From the NCBI GenBank assembly GCA_946222435.1, contig CAMIOJ010000121.1, positions 1 through 6,513 on the forward strand: a DNA stretch of 6,513 nt. The letters are read 5' to 3'. The stretch comes from an uncultured Micrococcus sp. (GTDB taxonomy: Bacteria > Actinomycetota > Actinomycetes > Actinomycetales > Micrococcaceae). Below, piece by piece: positions 1 through 4,252 of this stretch; the stretch's first letter is position 1; every line of letters starts with the position of its first letter. A model generated the notes under the pieces. It was not told where the DNA came from and made no database searches. It was given only the letters and a program-made list of their open reading frames with translations. The position numbers were made by a program, and so were the translations under genes.

Positions 1-201
1 GACCCCGCTCATCAGGGCTGCGTAGCAGACGGAGGTGCCCACGGCGCCGGCGCCGATCACGCCGACCTTTCGGTACTCCGGGCGCGGCGTGGCCGGGGCG
101 TCGGCCACCGGGTCGGCGGCGGCGCCCAGGGCCGCTTCGGCGGCCGAGGCGACGGTCGGATCTGCGGACGGGTGCTGCGGGGCGTCGTGCTGTTCGCTCA
201 T
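1..201 (-). CDS. ldh: L-lactate dehydrogenase (LDH/MDH family), N-terminal part, truncated by window edge
   Basis: Only the first 67 codons are in the window; the gene continues past base 1. From residue 45 the protein reads KVGVIGAGAVGTSVCYAALM, the first beta strand, glycine-rich NAD-binding loop (GAGAVG, residues 50-55) and following helix of the lactate/malate dehydrogenase Rossmann fold. By family, it would interconvert pyruvate and L-lactate with NADH in the cytoplasm. LDH is preferred over malate dehydrogenase because of the GAGAVGTS-YA pattern, but the catalytic and substrate-specificity residues are outside the window. The first 43 residues form an Ala/Pro/Asp-rich extension, long for LDH. 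The ATG at 201 is supported by GGTGA five bases upstream. The same bases overlap TAGGGT (209-214), which could be a -10 box for a leaderless transcript. It lies 33 bp behind the CGNR regulator on the same strand, so co-transcription is possible. Confidence 0.85.
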   Translation of the reverse strand, partial: MSEQHDAPQHPSADPTVASAAEAALGAAADPVADAPATPRPEYRKVGVIGAGAVGTSVCYAALMSGV

Positions 202-208
202 GGCGCTC

Positions 209-214
209 ACCCTA
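209..214 (-). promoter_or_regulatory. possible -10 box (TAGGGT) of a leaderless ldh promoter
   Basis: On the minus strand TAGGGT is followed by seven bases and then the ldh ATG. This is the geometry of actinobacterial leaderless promoters (TANNNT, start of transcription at the A of ATG). The same hexamer at the same distance precedes sulP. The -35 region is poor (CTGATT at 233-238, overlapping the stop codon of the upstream gene). The alternative reading is that AGGGTGAG is simply a Shine-Dalgarno sequence; both could hold. Confidence 0.35.
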
Positions 215-234
215 AGCGCCGCGGCGGGTCGGAA

Positions 235-972
235 TCAGTCCTTGGACTTCTTCTTGCCCTTCTTCTTGGACTTCTTCTTGTCCTTGTCCTTCTTCTTTTT
301 CTTCTTGGACTTCTTCGCGACCTTGTCCTCGTCCCCTGAGATGTGCTCGGCGGGGGTCTCGGGGGACTTCTGCACGGCGTCGTCCTCGGCGGCCTCGGCC
401 TGCCGGGCCCGGTAGCTGCGCACGTGCAGGCGGTTGCCGCAGTTGGCCTCGTCGCAGAAGCGCTTGGAGCGGTTGCGGCTCGCGTCCACCAGGACGTTCC
501 CGCAGTCCTCCCCGGCGCAGACGCGCAGGCGGGCGGCCTCGCCCTCGGCCACCACGTCCGCCAGGGTCAGAGCTGCCAGGGCGGTGAGGCGCTCCACTGC
601 GTCCGAGGTCTGCGAAGCCGGCCCGTAGACCAGGCCCTCGTCCGTGGCGATCAGGGCCAGCGCCCCGACCTCCTCCAGCAGCGCGTTGACCTGCTCGGTC
701 ACGTCCTCACCGGCGTCCGCGTCCGCCCAGAGGGCAGCCACCCGGCCGCGCAGGTCGTGCGCCCGCTGCAGCGCGGCGTTGGCCACCCGCACCCGGTTCT
801 TCCCCTCGTGCACCGCCGGCACCACGTCCGGGATCTGCGTGCCGTAGACGAGCCGCTCTTCCAGCACCTGCCCGCCGTGCGGTCCAGGGGCCGTGTTGAG
901 GAACGTCGCGAGGGAGTGGAGCCGGTCCAGGGTGCGTGGGGAGAGCATGCCTGCACTGTACGACGACGGCAT
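235..972 (-). CDS. CGNR zinc-finger transcriptional regulator (ABATE domain) with polylysine tail
   Basis: The 245-aa protein has the layout of the ABATE/CGNR family, which is annotated as putative stress-induced transcription regulators. An alpha-helical N-terminal region (about residues 10-145) is followed by a zinc finger with C152, C157, C173 and C178 (C-x4-C-x15-C-x4-C), the last within the diagnostic CGNR at 178-181, then a basic helix (RLHVRSYRAR). After the finger come an acidic linker (about 192-216) and a tail at 217-245 in which 20 of 29 residues are lysine, the rest mainly Ser, Asp and Gly. I infer that the finger contacts DNA and the tail adds non-specific DNA or nucleoid binding; the ligand and targets are unknown. 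The ATG at 972 has a weak GAGG upstream. A second in-frame ATG at 948 (residue 9) sits six bases after TACAGT and may be the real, leaderless start, giving 237 aa. ldh follows 33 bp downstream. Confidence 0.9.
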   Translation of the reverse strand: MPSSYSAGMLSPRTLDRLHSLATFLNTAPGPHGGQVLEERLVYGTQIPDVVPAVHEGKNRVRVANAALQRAHDLRGRVAALWADADAGEDVTEQVNALLEEVGALALIATDEGLVYGPASQTSDAVERLTALAALTLADVVAEGEAARLRVCAGEDCGNVLVDASRNRSKRFCDEANCGNRLHVRSYRARQAEAAEDDAVQKSPETPAEHISGDEDKVAKKSKKKKKKDKDKKKSKKKGKKKSKD

Positions 973-984
973 CGCGCCTCGTCA
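955..984 (-). promoter_or_regulatory. putative promoter of the CGNR regulator gene (leaderless at ATG 948)
   Basis: Read on the minus strand: a -35-like TGACGA (979-984), an 18-bp spacer, TACAGT (955-960), then six bases and the ATG whose A is base 948. TACAGT fits the actinobacterial TANNNT -10 box and the distance fits transcription starting at the A of the ATG. If correct, the protein starts at residue 9 of the longer model, because the ATG at 972 would lie upstream of the transcript. Inferred from sequence only. Confidence 0.4.
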
Positions 985-1020
985 GGGCACGTCGCCTCTG
1001 CCGTGGGTCGTCTCGGACCG

Positions 1021-1050
1021 CCGCACCGGTGGCCGCCGCACCGGTGGCCG
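1021..1050 (+). repeat. 15-bp perfect tandem duplication (CCGCACCGGTGGCCG x2)
   Basis: Two identical adjacent 15-bp units at 1021-1035 and 1036-1050, each containing the palindrome ACCGGT, in the gap between the divergent CGNR and ThDP-enzyme genes. The unit length of 15 would be in frame if coding, but I see no credible gene here. It may be replication slippage or two helically offset protein-binding sites; nothing decides between these. Confidence 0.8.
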
Positions 1051-1070
1051 CCGCCCTGGGGGGGGGCGGC
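1050..1070. other. inverted repeat around a G9 homopolymer
   Basis: GCCGCCC (1050-1056) and GGGCGGC (1064-1070) can form a 7-bp G+C stem. Nine consecutive G residues (1058-1066) fill the loop and the start of the right arm. It sits in the upstream region of the ThDP-enzyme gene, about 205 bp before its start. There is no T-tract in either direction, so it is not a classical terminator. The G-run is a likely site of slippage or sequencing error. Confidence 0.6.
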
Positions 1071-1152
1071 GTCGGCAGGCGAGACCGCAGGCGGCGGCGA
1101 GTGCCGTCGTCGGGACGGTGACGGCAGGTGACCACGATGCGGATGTCCACTT

Positions 1153-1165
1153 CTCAAGTCTTGAG
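1153..1165. promoter_or_regulatory. CTCAAG-T-CTTGAG palindrome upstream of the ThDP-enzyme gene
   Basis: A perfect 6-bp inverted repeat with a single central base, 110 bp before the ATG at 1276. The right arm contains TTGAGC (1161-1166), usable as a -35 box, but no good -10 lies 16-19 bp beyond it. CATAGT (1175-1180) is the nearest TANNNT-like hexamer and would need a -35 around 1151-1157, on top of the palindrome. Either way the palindrome is placed where an operator would control this gene. The rest of the 973-1275 gap holds only the tandem repeat and G9 hairpin listed separately, plus the CGNR promoter at its left edge. Confidence 0.4.
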
Positions 1166-1262
1166 CGAGGGCACCATAGTCGGTGAGAGTGTCCAGAGCA
1201 CCGCCGACGGGAGGCGATGCGCCCATCTCCGGGACCGCGACGGCGCGGCACCCACCGACGTC

Positions 1263-1267
1263 AGGAG
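1263..1267 (+). promoter_or_regulatory. Shine-Dalgarno AGGAG that fixes the ThDP-enzyme start
   Basis: AGGAG lies eight bases before the ATG at 1276. The reading frame is open further upstream to a possible ATG at 1183, but that stretch has no such ribosome binding site and translates to low-complexity residues unlike the family. The start at 1276 leads after nine residues into the conserved MSAGHVIVKTLEAHGVKRVY region. Confidence 0.8.
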
Positions 1268-1275
1268 CAGTACAG

Positions 1276-2925
1276 ATGCCGCAGAACGAGACCGCAGGAC
1301 GGATGTCCGCCGGCCATGTGATCGTGAAGACCCTTGAGGCCCACGGGGTGAAGCGGGTCTACTCGGTGCCGGGCGAGTCCTACCTCGACGTGCTGGACGG
1401 CCTGCACGACTCCTCGATCCAGAACATCGTCTGCCGTCATGAGGGTGGCGCCACCTACATGGCCGAGGCCGACGGCAAGATGAACGAGGTCCCCGGCGTG
1501 GCCATGGTGACCCGCGGCCCCGGCGCGGCGAACGCCCATGTGGGCCTGCACACCGCCTGGCAGGACTCCACGGCGATGGTGCTGTTCGTGGGCCTGATCC
1601 CGTTCGAGCACCGGGACCGCGAGGCCTTCCAGGAGTTCGACCCGCACGCCTGGTTCAACTCCGGCGCCAAGCGCGTCATGGTCCTGGACCACGCGGACCG
1701 CGCCTCCGAGATCGTGGCCGAGGCGATGTTCGCCGCCACCTCCGGGCGTCCGGGACCCGTGGTGGTCGGCCTGCCCGAGGACGTCATCCAGGGGGAGATC
1801 TCCGCGGCGCTGCACCCACAGATCCCCGTGGCCCAGGGCGGCATGACCGTGGAGGACTGGAAGGCGCTGCACTCCGCGCTCAAGGGCTCGGAGAAGCCGC
1901 TGTTCATCACCGGCGGCAACGACTGGACCGACGAGGGCGCCGCCGCCCTCACCGAGTGGCTCGAGTCCCACGAGATCCCGGCCGCCGCCGAGTGGCGCAC
2001 CGAGGGCACCGTGCCGTTCTCCTCCCCGTCCTACATCGGCCCCATCGGCTACGGCCGCCCGGACTGGACCGAGAGGCTGCTGGAGGAGACCGACCTGATC
2101 GTGTTCGTGGGCACCGTCCCCGGGGACGTGGTCACGGACGGCTTCACCATCCGTCAGAACTGGGACAAGAAGAACTTCCTGGTGACCATCGACCCGGCCC
2201 TGCGCGGCCGCTCCGGCCCGGTGTCCCACCAGATCGTGGCCAAGCCGGACGTGTTCGTCCGCGACCTGGTCCGCATGGACCTCACCGTGAAGGACGAGTG
2301 GCGCGAGTGGTCCCGGCGCATGCGTCGCGAGCAGGAGGAGTTCGCGGCCCTGCCGTCCGCCGAGCCCGGCGACGGCCAGGCGAAGATGGCCACGCTCATG
2401 GCCACTCTGATGCCGAAGCTGCCGACAGACTCCATGATCTCCCTCGGTGCCGGCGAGCACACCAACTGGGCGCACCGCTACTTCCCGACCGAGGGCTACC
2501 GGGCCATGATCTCCGCCCGCAACGGCTCCATGGGGTACTCCGTGCCCGGCGCCGTGGCTGCCTCCCTGAACTTCCCGGACCGCGTGGTGGTGACCATCGC
2601 CGGAGACGGCGAGTTCCTCATGAACGGCCAGGAGCTGGCGACCGCCGCCCAGTACGGCGCGACGCCGCTGGTGGTGGTCATGGACAACCAGGAGTACGGC
2701 ACCATCCGCACCCACCAGGAGCGCCAGTACCCGGAGCGCATCTCCGGCACCCAGCTGAAGAACCCGGACTTCGCCACGATGGCCGAGGCCTTCGGCGGCG
2801 TCGGCATTCGGGTGGAGGAGGACGCGGACGTCCCGGCCGCCGTGGACAGGGCCCTCGAGACGGTGAAGGGCGGGCAGTTCGCCCTGATCCATCTGATCGT
2901 GGAGCAGCGCGTCAAGGCCTACTGA
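1276..2925 (+). CDS. thiamine-diphosphate-dependent enzyme, acetolactate synthase large-subunit-like
   Basis: This 549-aa protein has the usual length and three-domain plan of the acetolactate synthase/pyruvate oxidase superfamily. The N-terminal pyrimidine-binding domain (about 10-175) has VPGES (31-35), RHEGG with the catalytic-type Glu56, the VTRGPGAAN loop (78-86) and AFQE (117-120), matching the DAFQE region of acetolactate synthases. A central domain spans about 195-340. The C-terminal pyrophosphate-binding domain (about 385-545) carries GDG at 443-445 and DN at 470-471, the GDG-x(24)-[ND]N Mg/ThDP motif. Such enzymes decarboxylate 2-oxo acids and transfer the resulting carbanion. The substrate cannot be named: no ilvN-type regulatory subunit and no ilvC lie adjacent, which argues against the standard branched-chain biosynthetic operon. 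Related alternatives include other ThDP decarboxylases and oxidases. It appears monocistronic, facing convergent arsC, with a strong AGGAG start. Confidence 0.88.
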   Translation: MPQNETAGRMSAGHVIVKTLEAHGVKRVYSVPGESYLDVLDGLHDSSIQNIVCRHEGGATYMAEADGKMNEVPGVAMVTRGPGAANAHVGLHTAWQDSTAMVLFVGLIPFEHRDREAFQEFDPHAWFNSGAKRVMVLDHADRASEIVAEAMFAATSGRPGPVVVGLPEDVIQGEISAALHPQIPVAQGGMTVEDWKALHSALKGSEKPLFITGGNDWTDEGAAALTEWLESHEIPAAAEWRTEGTVPFSSPSYIGPIGYGRPDWTERLLEETDLIVFVGTVPGDVVTDGFTIRQNWDKKNFLVTIDPALRGRSGPVSHQIVAKPDVFVRDLVRMDLTVKDEWREWSRRMRREQEEFAALPSAEPGDGQAKMATLMATLMPKLPTDSMISLGAGEHTNWAHRYFPTEGYRAMISARNGSMGYSVPGAVAASLNFPDRVVVTIAGDGEFLMNGQELATAAQYGATPLVVVMDNQEYGTIRTHQERQYPERISGTQLKNPDFATMAEAFGGVGIRVEEDADVPAAVDRALETVKGGQFALIHLIVEQRVKAY

Positions 2926-2930
2926 GCGTC

Positions 2931-2948
2931 GGCGCTGACGTCAGTGCC
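2931..2948 (+). terminator. hairpin just downstream of the ThDP-enzyme stop codon
   Basis: GGCGCTG (2931-2937) pairs with CAGTGCC (2942-2948), with one G-T pair, around the loop ACGT, starting five bases after the stop at 2923-2925. It is followed at once by another 10-bp palindrome, GTGCCGGCAC (2945-2954), that shares bases with it. There is no T-tract, which is common for high-GC actinobacterial terminators. Function is inferred from position between convergent genes. Confidence 0.4.
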
Positions 2949-2954
2949 GGCACC

Positions 2955-3016
2955 GGCGTTGTCGTTCGGGAGAACGTCGAGTCACCGGGCGCTCTCGTTC
3001 GGGAGAACGTCGAGTC
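2955..3016. repeat. two direct repeats of 29 bp at 33-bp spacing, each with a small hairpin
   Basis: Copies lie at 2955-2983 and 2988-3016 and match at 27 of 29 positions; the last 22 bases are identical. Each holds CGTTC-GGGA-GAACG, a 5-bp stem with a tetraloop. They fill the gap between the convergent ThDP-enzyme and arsC genes, ending 25 bp past the arsC stop. This could be an extragenic repeat family of the genome, or a tandem hairpin pair serving as a two-way terminator. The sequence alone does not decide. Confidence 0.85.
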
Positions 3017-3041
3017 CCGACACCTGCCCGCCAGGGTGCCG

Positions 3042-3482
3042 TCACTGAGGAGACGACGTGAGCTCGGCGTGGAGCTCGCGCACGCGTCGGGCGATGTCGT
3101 CGCGGACCAGCCGCATGCGCTCGGCCCCCTCGATCCCGCGCTCGGACGGCTCGTCCGTATGCCAGGTCTCCACGGTGCCCGCCATGTCCGGGTCCGGCTC
3201 CACGCGGGCCTCGGACCCGAGCACGACCACGCGGTCCACCCTGCGCAGCAGCGCCAGGTCGATCGGCTTCGGCGTGCCCGCGGACATGTCCGCGCCGACC
3301 TCCGCCACGGTCTCCGCGGAGAGGGCGTTGATCGCCGTACCCGGGTGGGTGCCGGCCGAGTGGACCTCCACGGTGTCACCGGCCACCTGCTCCATGAGGG
3401 CGGCGGCCATCTGGGACTTGCCGCCGTTCTTCGTGCAGACGAACAGGACGGAGGGGCGGCGCTGCGGCGCGGATGCGGTCAT
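3042..3482 (-). CDS. arsC: arsenate reductase of the low-molecular-weight phosphatase fold, mycothiol-dependent type
   Basis: The 146-aa protein opens with SVLFVCTKNGGKSQMAAALM (11-30), the phosphate-binding P-loop of the low-molecular-weight tyrosine phosphatase/ArsC fold. Cys16 is the nucleophile and Lys22-Ser23 replace the usual Arg-Ser of CX5RS phosphatases. HSAGTHPG (41-48) is a conserved fold motif, and WHTDEP (107-112) carries the general-acid Asp110. Cys16 is the only cysteine, so the protein lacks the Cys relay of thioredoxin-coupled ArsC. By family, actinobacterial enzymes with the NGGKSQMA loop join arsenate to mycothiol, and a mycoredoxin then releases arsenite. A phosphatase role is not excluded. 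Start at 3482 is supported by AGGAG six bases upstream and by fold alignment. It stands alone: no arsR, arsB/acr3 or mycoredoxin gene is in view. An ArsR-type operator lies about 77 bp upstream. Confidence 0.85.
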   Translation of the reverse strand: MTASAPQRRPSVLFVCTKNGGKSQMAAALMEQVAGDTVEVHSAGTHPGTAINALSAETVAEVGADMSAGTPKPIDLALLRRVDRVVVLGSEARVEPDPDMAGTVETWHTDEPSERGIEGAERMRLVRDDIARRVRELHAELTSSPQ

Positions 3483-3558
3483 GACGGTCTCCTGGGCGGA
3501 CGAGGCGGGGGATGAGTGCGTGGTCCGGGGACGGTCGGACGGCGCCGGGACCGCACGG

Positions 3559-3580
3559 CATATCGATGAATGTCGATATG
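3559..3580. promoter_or_regulatory. ArsR-type operator, perfect inverted repeat CATATCGA-N6-TCGATATG
   Basis: Two perfect 8-bp arms (3559-3566 and 3573-3580) around TGAATG, an AT-rich island in GC-rich DNA. Imperfect palindromes built on ATATCGA/TCGATAT are typical binding sites of ArsR/SmtB-family repressors. It lies immediately downstream of the proposed arsC promoter, where bound repressor would block initiation. Assignment to ArsR is by family knowledge and by the arsC context; no ArsR gene is in the window. Confidence 0.75.
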
Positions 3581-3581
3581 A

Positions 3582-3610
3582 AGGATGAACTGGGCCGAGG
3601 CGAGTGTCAA
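3582..3610 (-). promoter_or_regulatory. putative arsC promoter (TTGACA -35)
   Basis: On the minus strand a consensus TTGACA (3605-3610) is followed, after 17 bp, by CATCCT (3582-3587), a weak -10. Transcription would begin inside the palindrome at 3559-3580, leaving a leader of about 90-95 nt before the arsC Shine-Dalgarno. The -35 is convincing, the -10 much less so. Confidence 0.5.
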
Positions 3611-3675
3611 TCGTGAGGCGACGGCCGTCGTCGGGACGCGGGTGTGGTGGCGTCATGCGGCATGCCCGGTGCCCC

Positions 3676-3683
3676 GGTAGGGT
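3676..3683 (+). promoter_or_regulatory. GGTAGGGT element upstream of merR, possible -10 box or half operator
   Basis: This 8-mer is identical to 4238-4245 inside the sulP palindrome and includes the TANNNT box TAGGGT (3678-3683). It lies 79 bp before the merR ATG. No matching left arm or good -35 is seen, so it may be a lone half-site for autoregulation, a plain -10 box, or chance. Confidence 0.25.
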
Positions 3684-3762
3684 CGAGGGGCGGCGCGGAG
3701 CGTGCGGTGCGAGGGGCGGAGCGTGGATCCGCGGCACGGGCGCAGGCAGAGAGGTGAGGACG

Positions 3763-4146
3763 ATGGACGAGGGCCCCGGTGAGGTGGGTGGCCGCACCAT
3801 GCAGATCGGTGAGGTGGCCGAGCGTGTGGGACTCTCCCTGCGCTCCATCCGGCACTACGACGACGTCGGGCTGGTTCCGCCGTCCGCCCGCAGCGAGGGC
3901 GGCTTCCGGCTCTACACCGAGGACGACGTCGAACGACTGCTGCGGGTCAAGCGCATCGTCCCGCTCGGGTTCAGCCTCGAGGAGACCTCTCGCATGCTCG
4001 AGCTGCTCGAGTCCGGGGCTGCAGGCGGCGACACGGCCGAACTCGACGGGTTCCTGGAGCGGGCCCGCCGCGGTCGGGAGACCCTGTCCCGCAAACTGGC
4101 CCAGGCGGACGAGCTGCTGGCCGAGCTGGAGGACCTCGCCCGCTGA
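3763..4146 (+). CDS. MerR-family transcriptional regulator
   Basis: The 127-aa protein has a classical MerR DNA-binding domain. The helix-turn-helix runs from MQIGEVAERVGLS to RSIRHYDDVGL (13-37), the wing is EGGFRLYTEDDVERL (45-59), and the second helical pair includes LGFSLEETSRML (68-79). A C-terminal heptad-like helix (about 93-126) would form the antiparallel dimer coiled coil. There is no large effector domain and no cysteine anywhere, so it cannot sense metals or redox through thiolates as MerR, CueR, ZntR or SoxR do; its signal is unknown. The ATG at 3763 has GAGAGGTGAGG just upstream. A second ATG at 3799 would remove a 12-residue Gly-rich prefix not needed by the fold. It is divergent from arsC and 106 bp upstream of co-oriented sulP. 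MerR proteins typically activate by twisting promoters with long spacers, and the palindrome at 4219-4246 is the likely target. Confidence 0.9.
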   Translation: MDEGPGEVGGRTMQIGEVAERVGLSLRSIRHYDDVGLVPPSARSEGGFRLYTEDDVERLLRVKRIVPLGFSLEETSRMLELLESGAAGGDTAELDGFLERARRGRETLSRKLAQADELLAELEDLAR

Positions 4147-4218
4147 CCGGAGCGGGTTGGCGCGTCCGGGCCCCGCCGGCCGGTGTATGACCTGCACCTC
4201 ATCTGACGGTCACGCGTC

Positions 4219-4246
4219 AACCCTACCCTCACGTAAGGGTAGGGTT
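4219..4246 (+). promoter_or_regulatory. 28-bp palindromic operator overlapping the sulP promoter (likely MerR site)
   Basis: Perfect 11-bp arms AACCCTACCCT (4219-4229) and AGGGTAGGGTT (4236-4246) flank CACGTA. Only the pair 4230/4235 breaks the symmetry. The right arm contains TAGGGT (4240-4245), a TANNNT -10 box seven bases before the sulP ATG, so the operator would cover the core promoter and the transcript would be leaderless. The -35 at MerR-like 19-bp spacing is CGTCAA (4215-4220), far from consensus, which fits a promoter that depends on an activator. Binding by the adjacent MerR protein is inferred from proximity and geometry. Confidence 0.7.
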
Positions 4247-4252
4247 TGGGCC

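Noticed and set aside
1103..1117. GCCGTCGTCGGGACG shared between 1103-1117 and 3624-3638
   Set aside because: A 15-bp match of simple GC-rich sequence in two upstream regions; plausible by chance given the base composition, with no palindrome or consistent spacing to a start.
1153..1165. Palindrome considered as a SoxR box or HspR (HAIR) site
   Set aside because: The spacer is one base; SoxR sites have CTCAAG and CTTGAG four bases apart, and HAIR has CTTGAGT before ACTCAAG with a seven-base gap.
1261..2892. Long open frame antisense to the ThDP-enzyme gene (543 codons)
   Set aside because: Its translation is dominated by His, Gly, Arg and Val with no domain; such frames arise opposite G/C-ending codons in high-GC genes.
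2964..2977. CGTTC-N4-GAACG considered as a LexA/SOS box
   Set aside because: The SOS box has the half-sites in the opposite order (GAAC-N4-GTTC), and the location between convergent gene ends is wrong for an operator.
2955..3016. Repeat pair considered as a CRISPR array
   Set aside because: Only two copies separated by four bases, no spacer-sized intervals and no cas genes.
1956..3515. Open frame of 519 codons overlapping the ThDP enzyme and arsC
   Set aside because: Arg/Pro/Gly-rich translation, crosses the repeat region and the antisense of arsC, and lacks a ribosome binding site.
3566..3616. 16-codon ORF starting inside the ArsR-type palindrome
   Set aside because: No ribosome binding site, codon use is uninformative at this length, and the overlap with the operator explains the ATG-rich bases.
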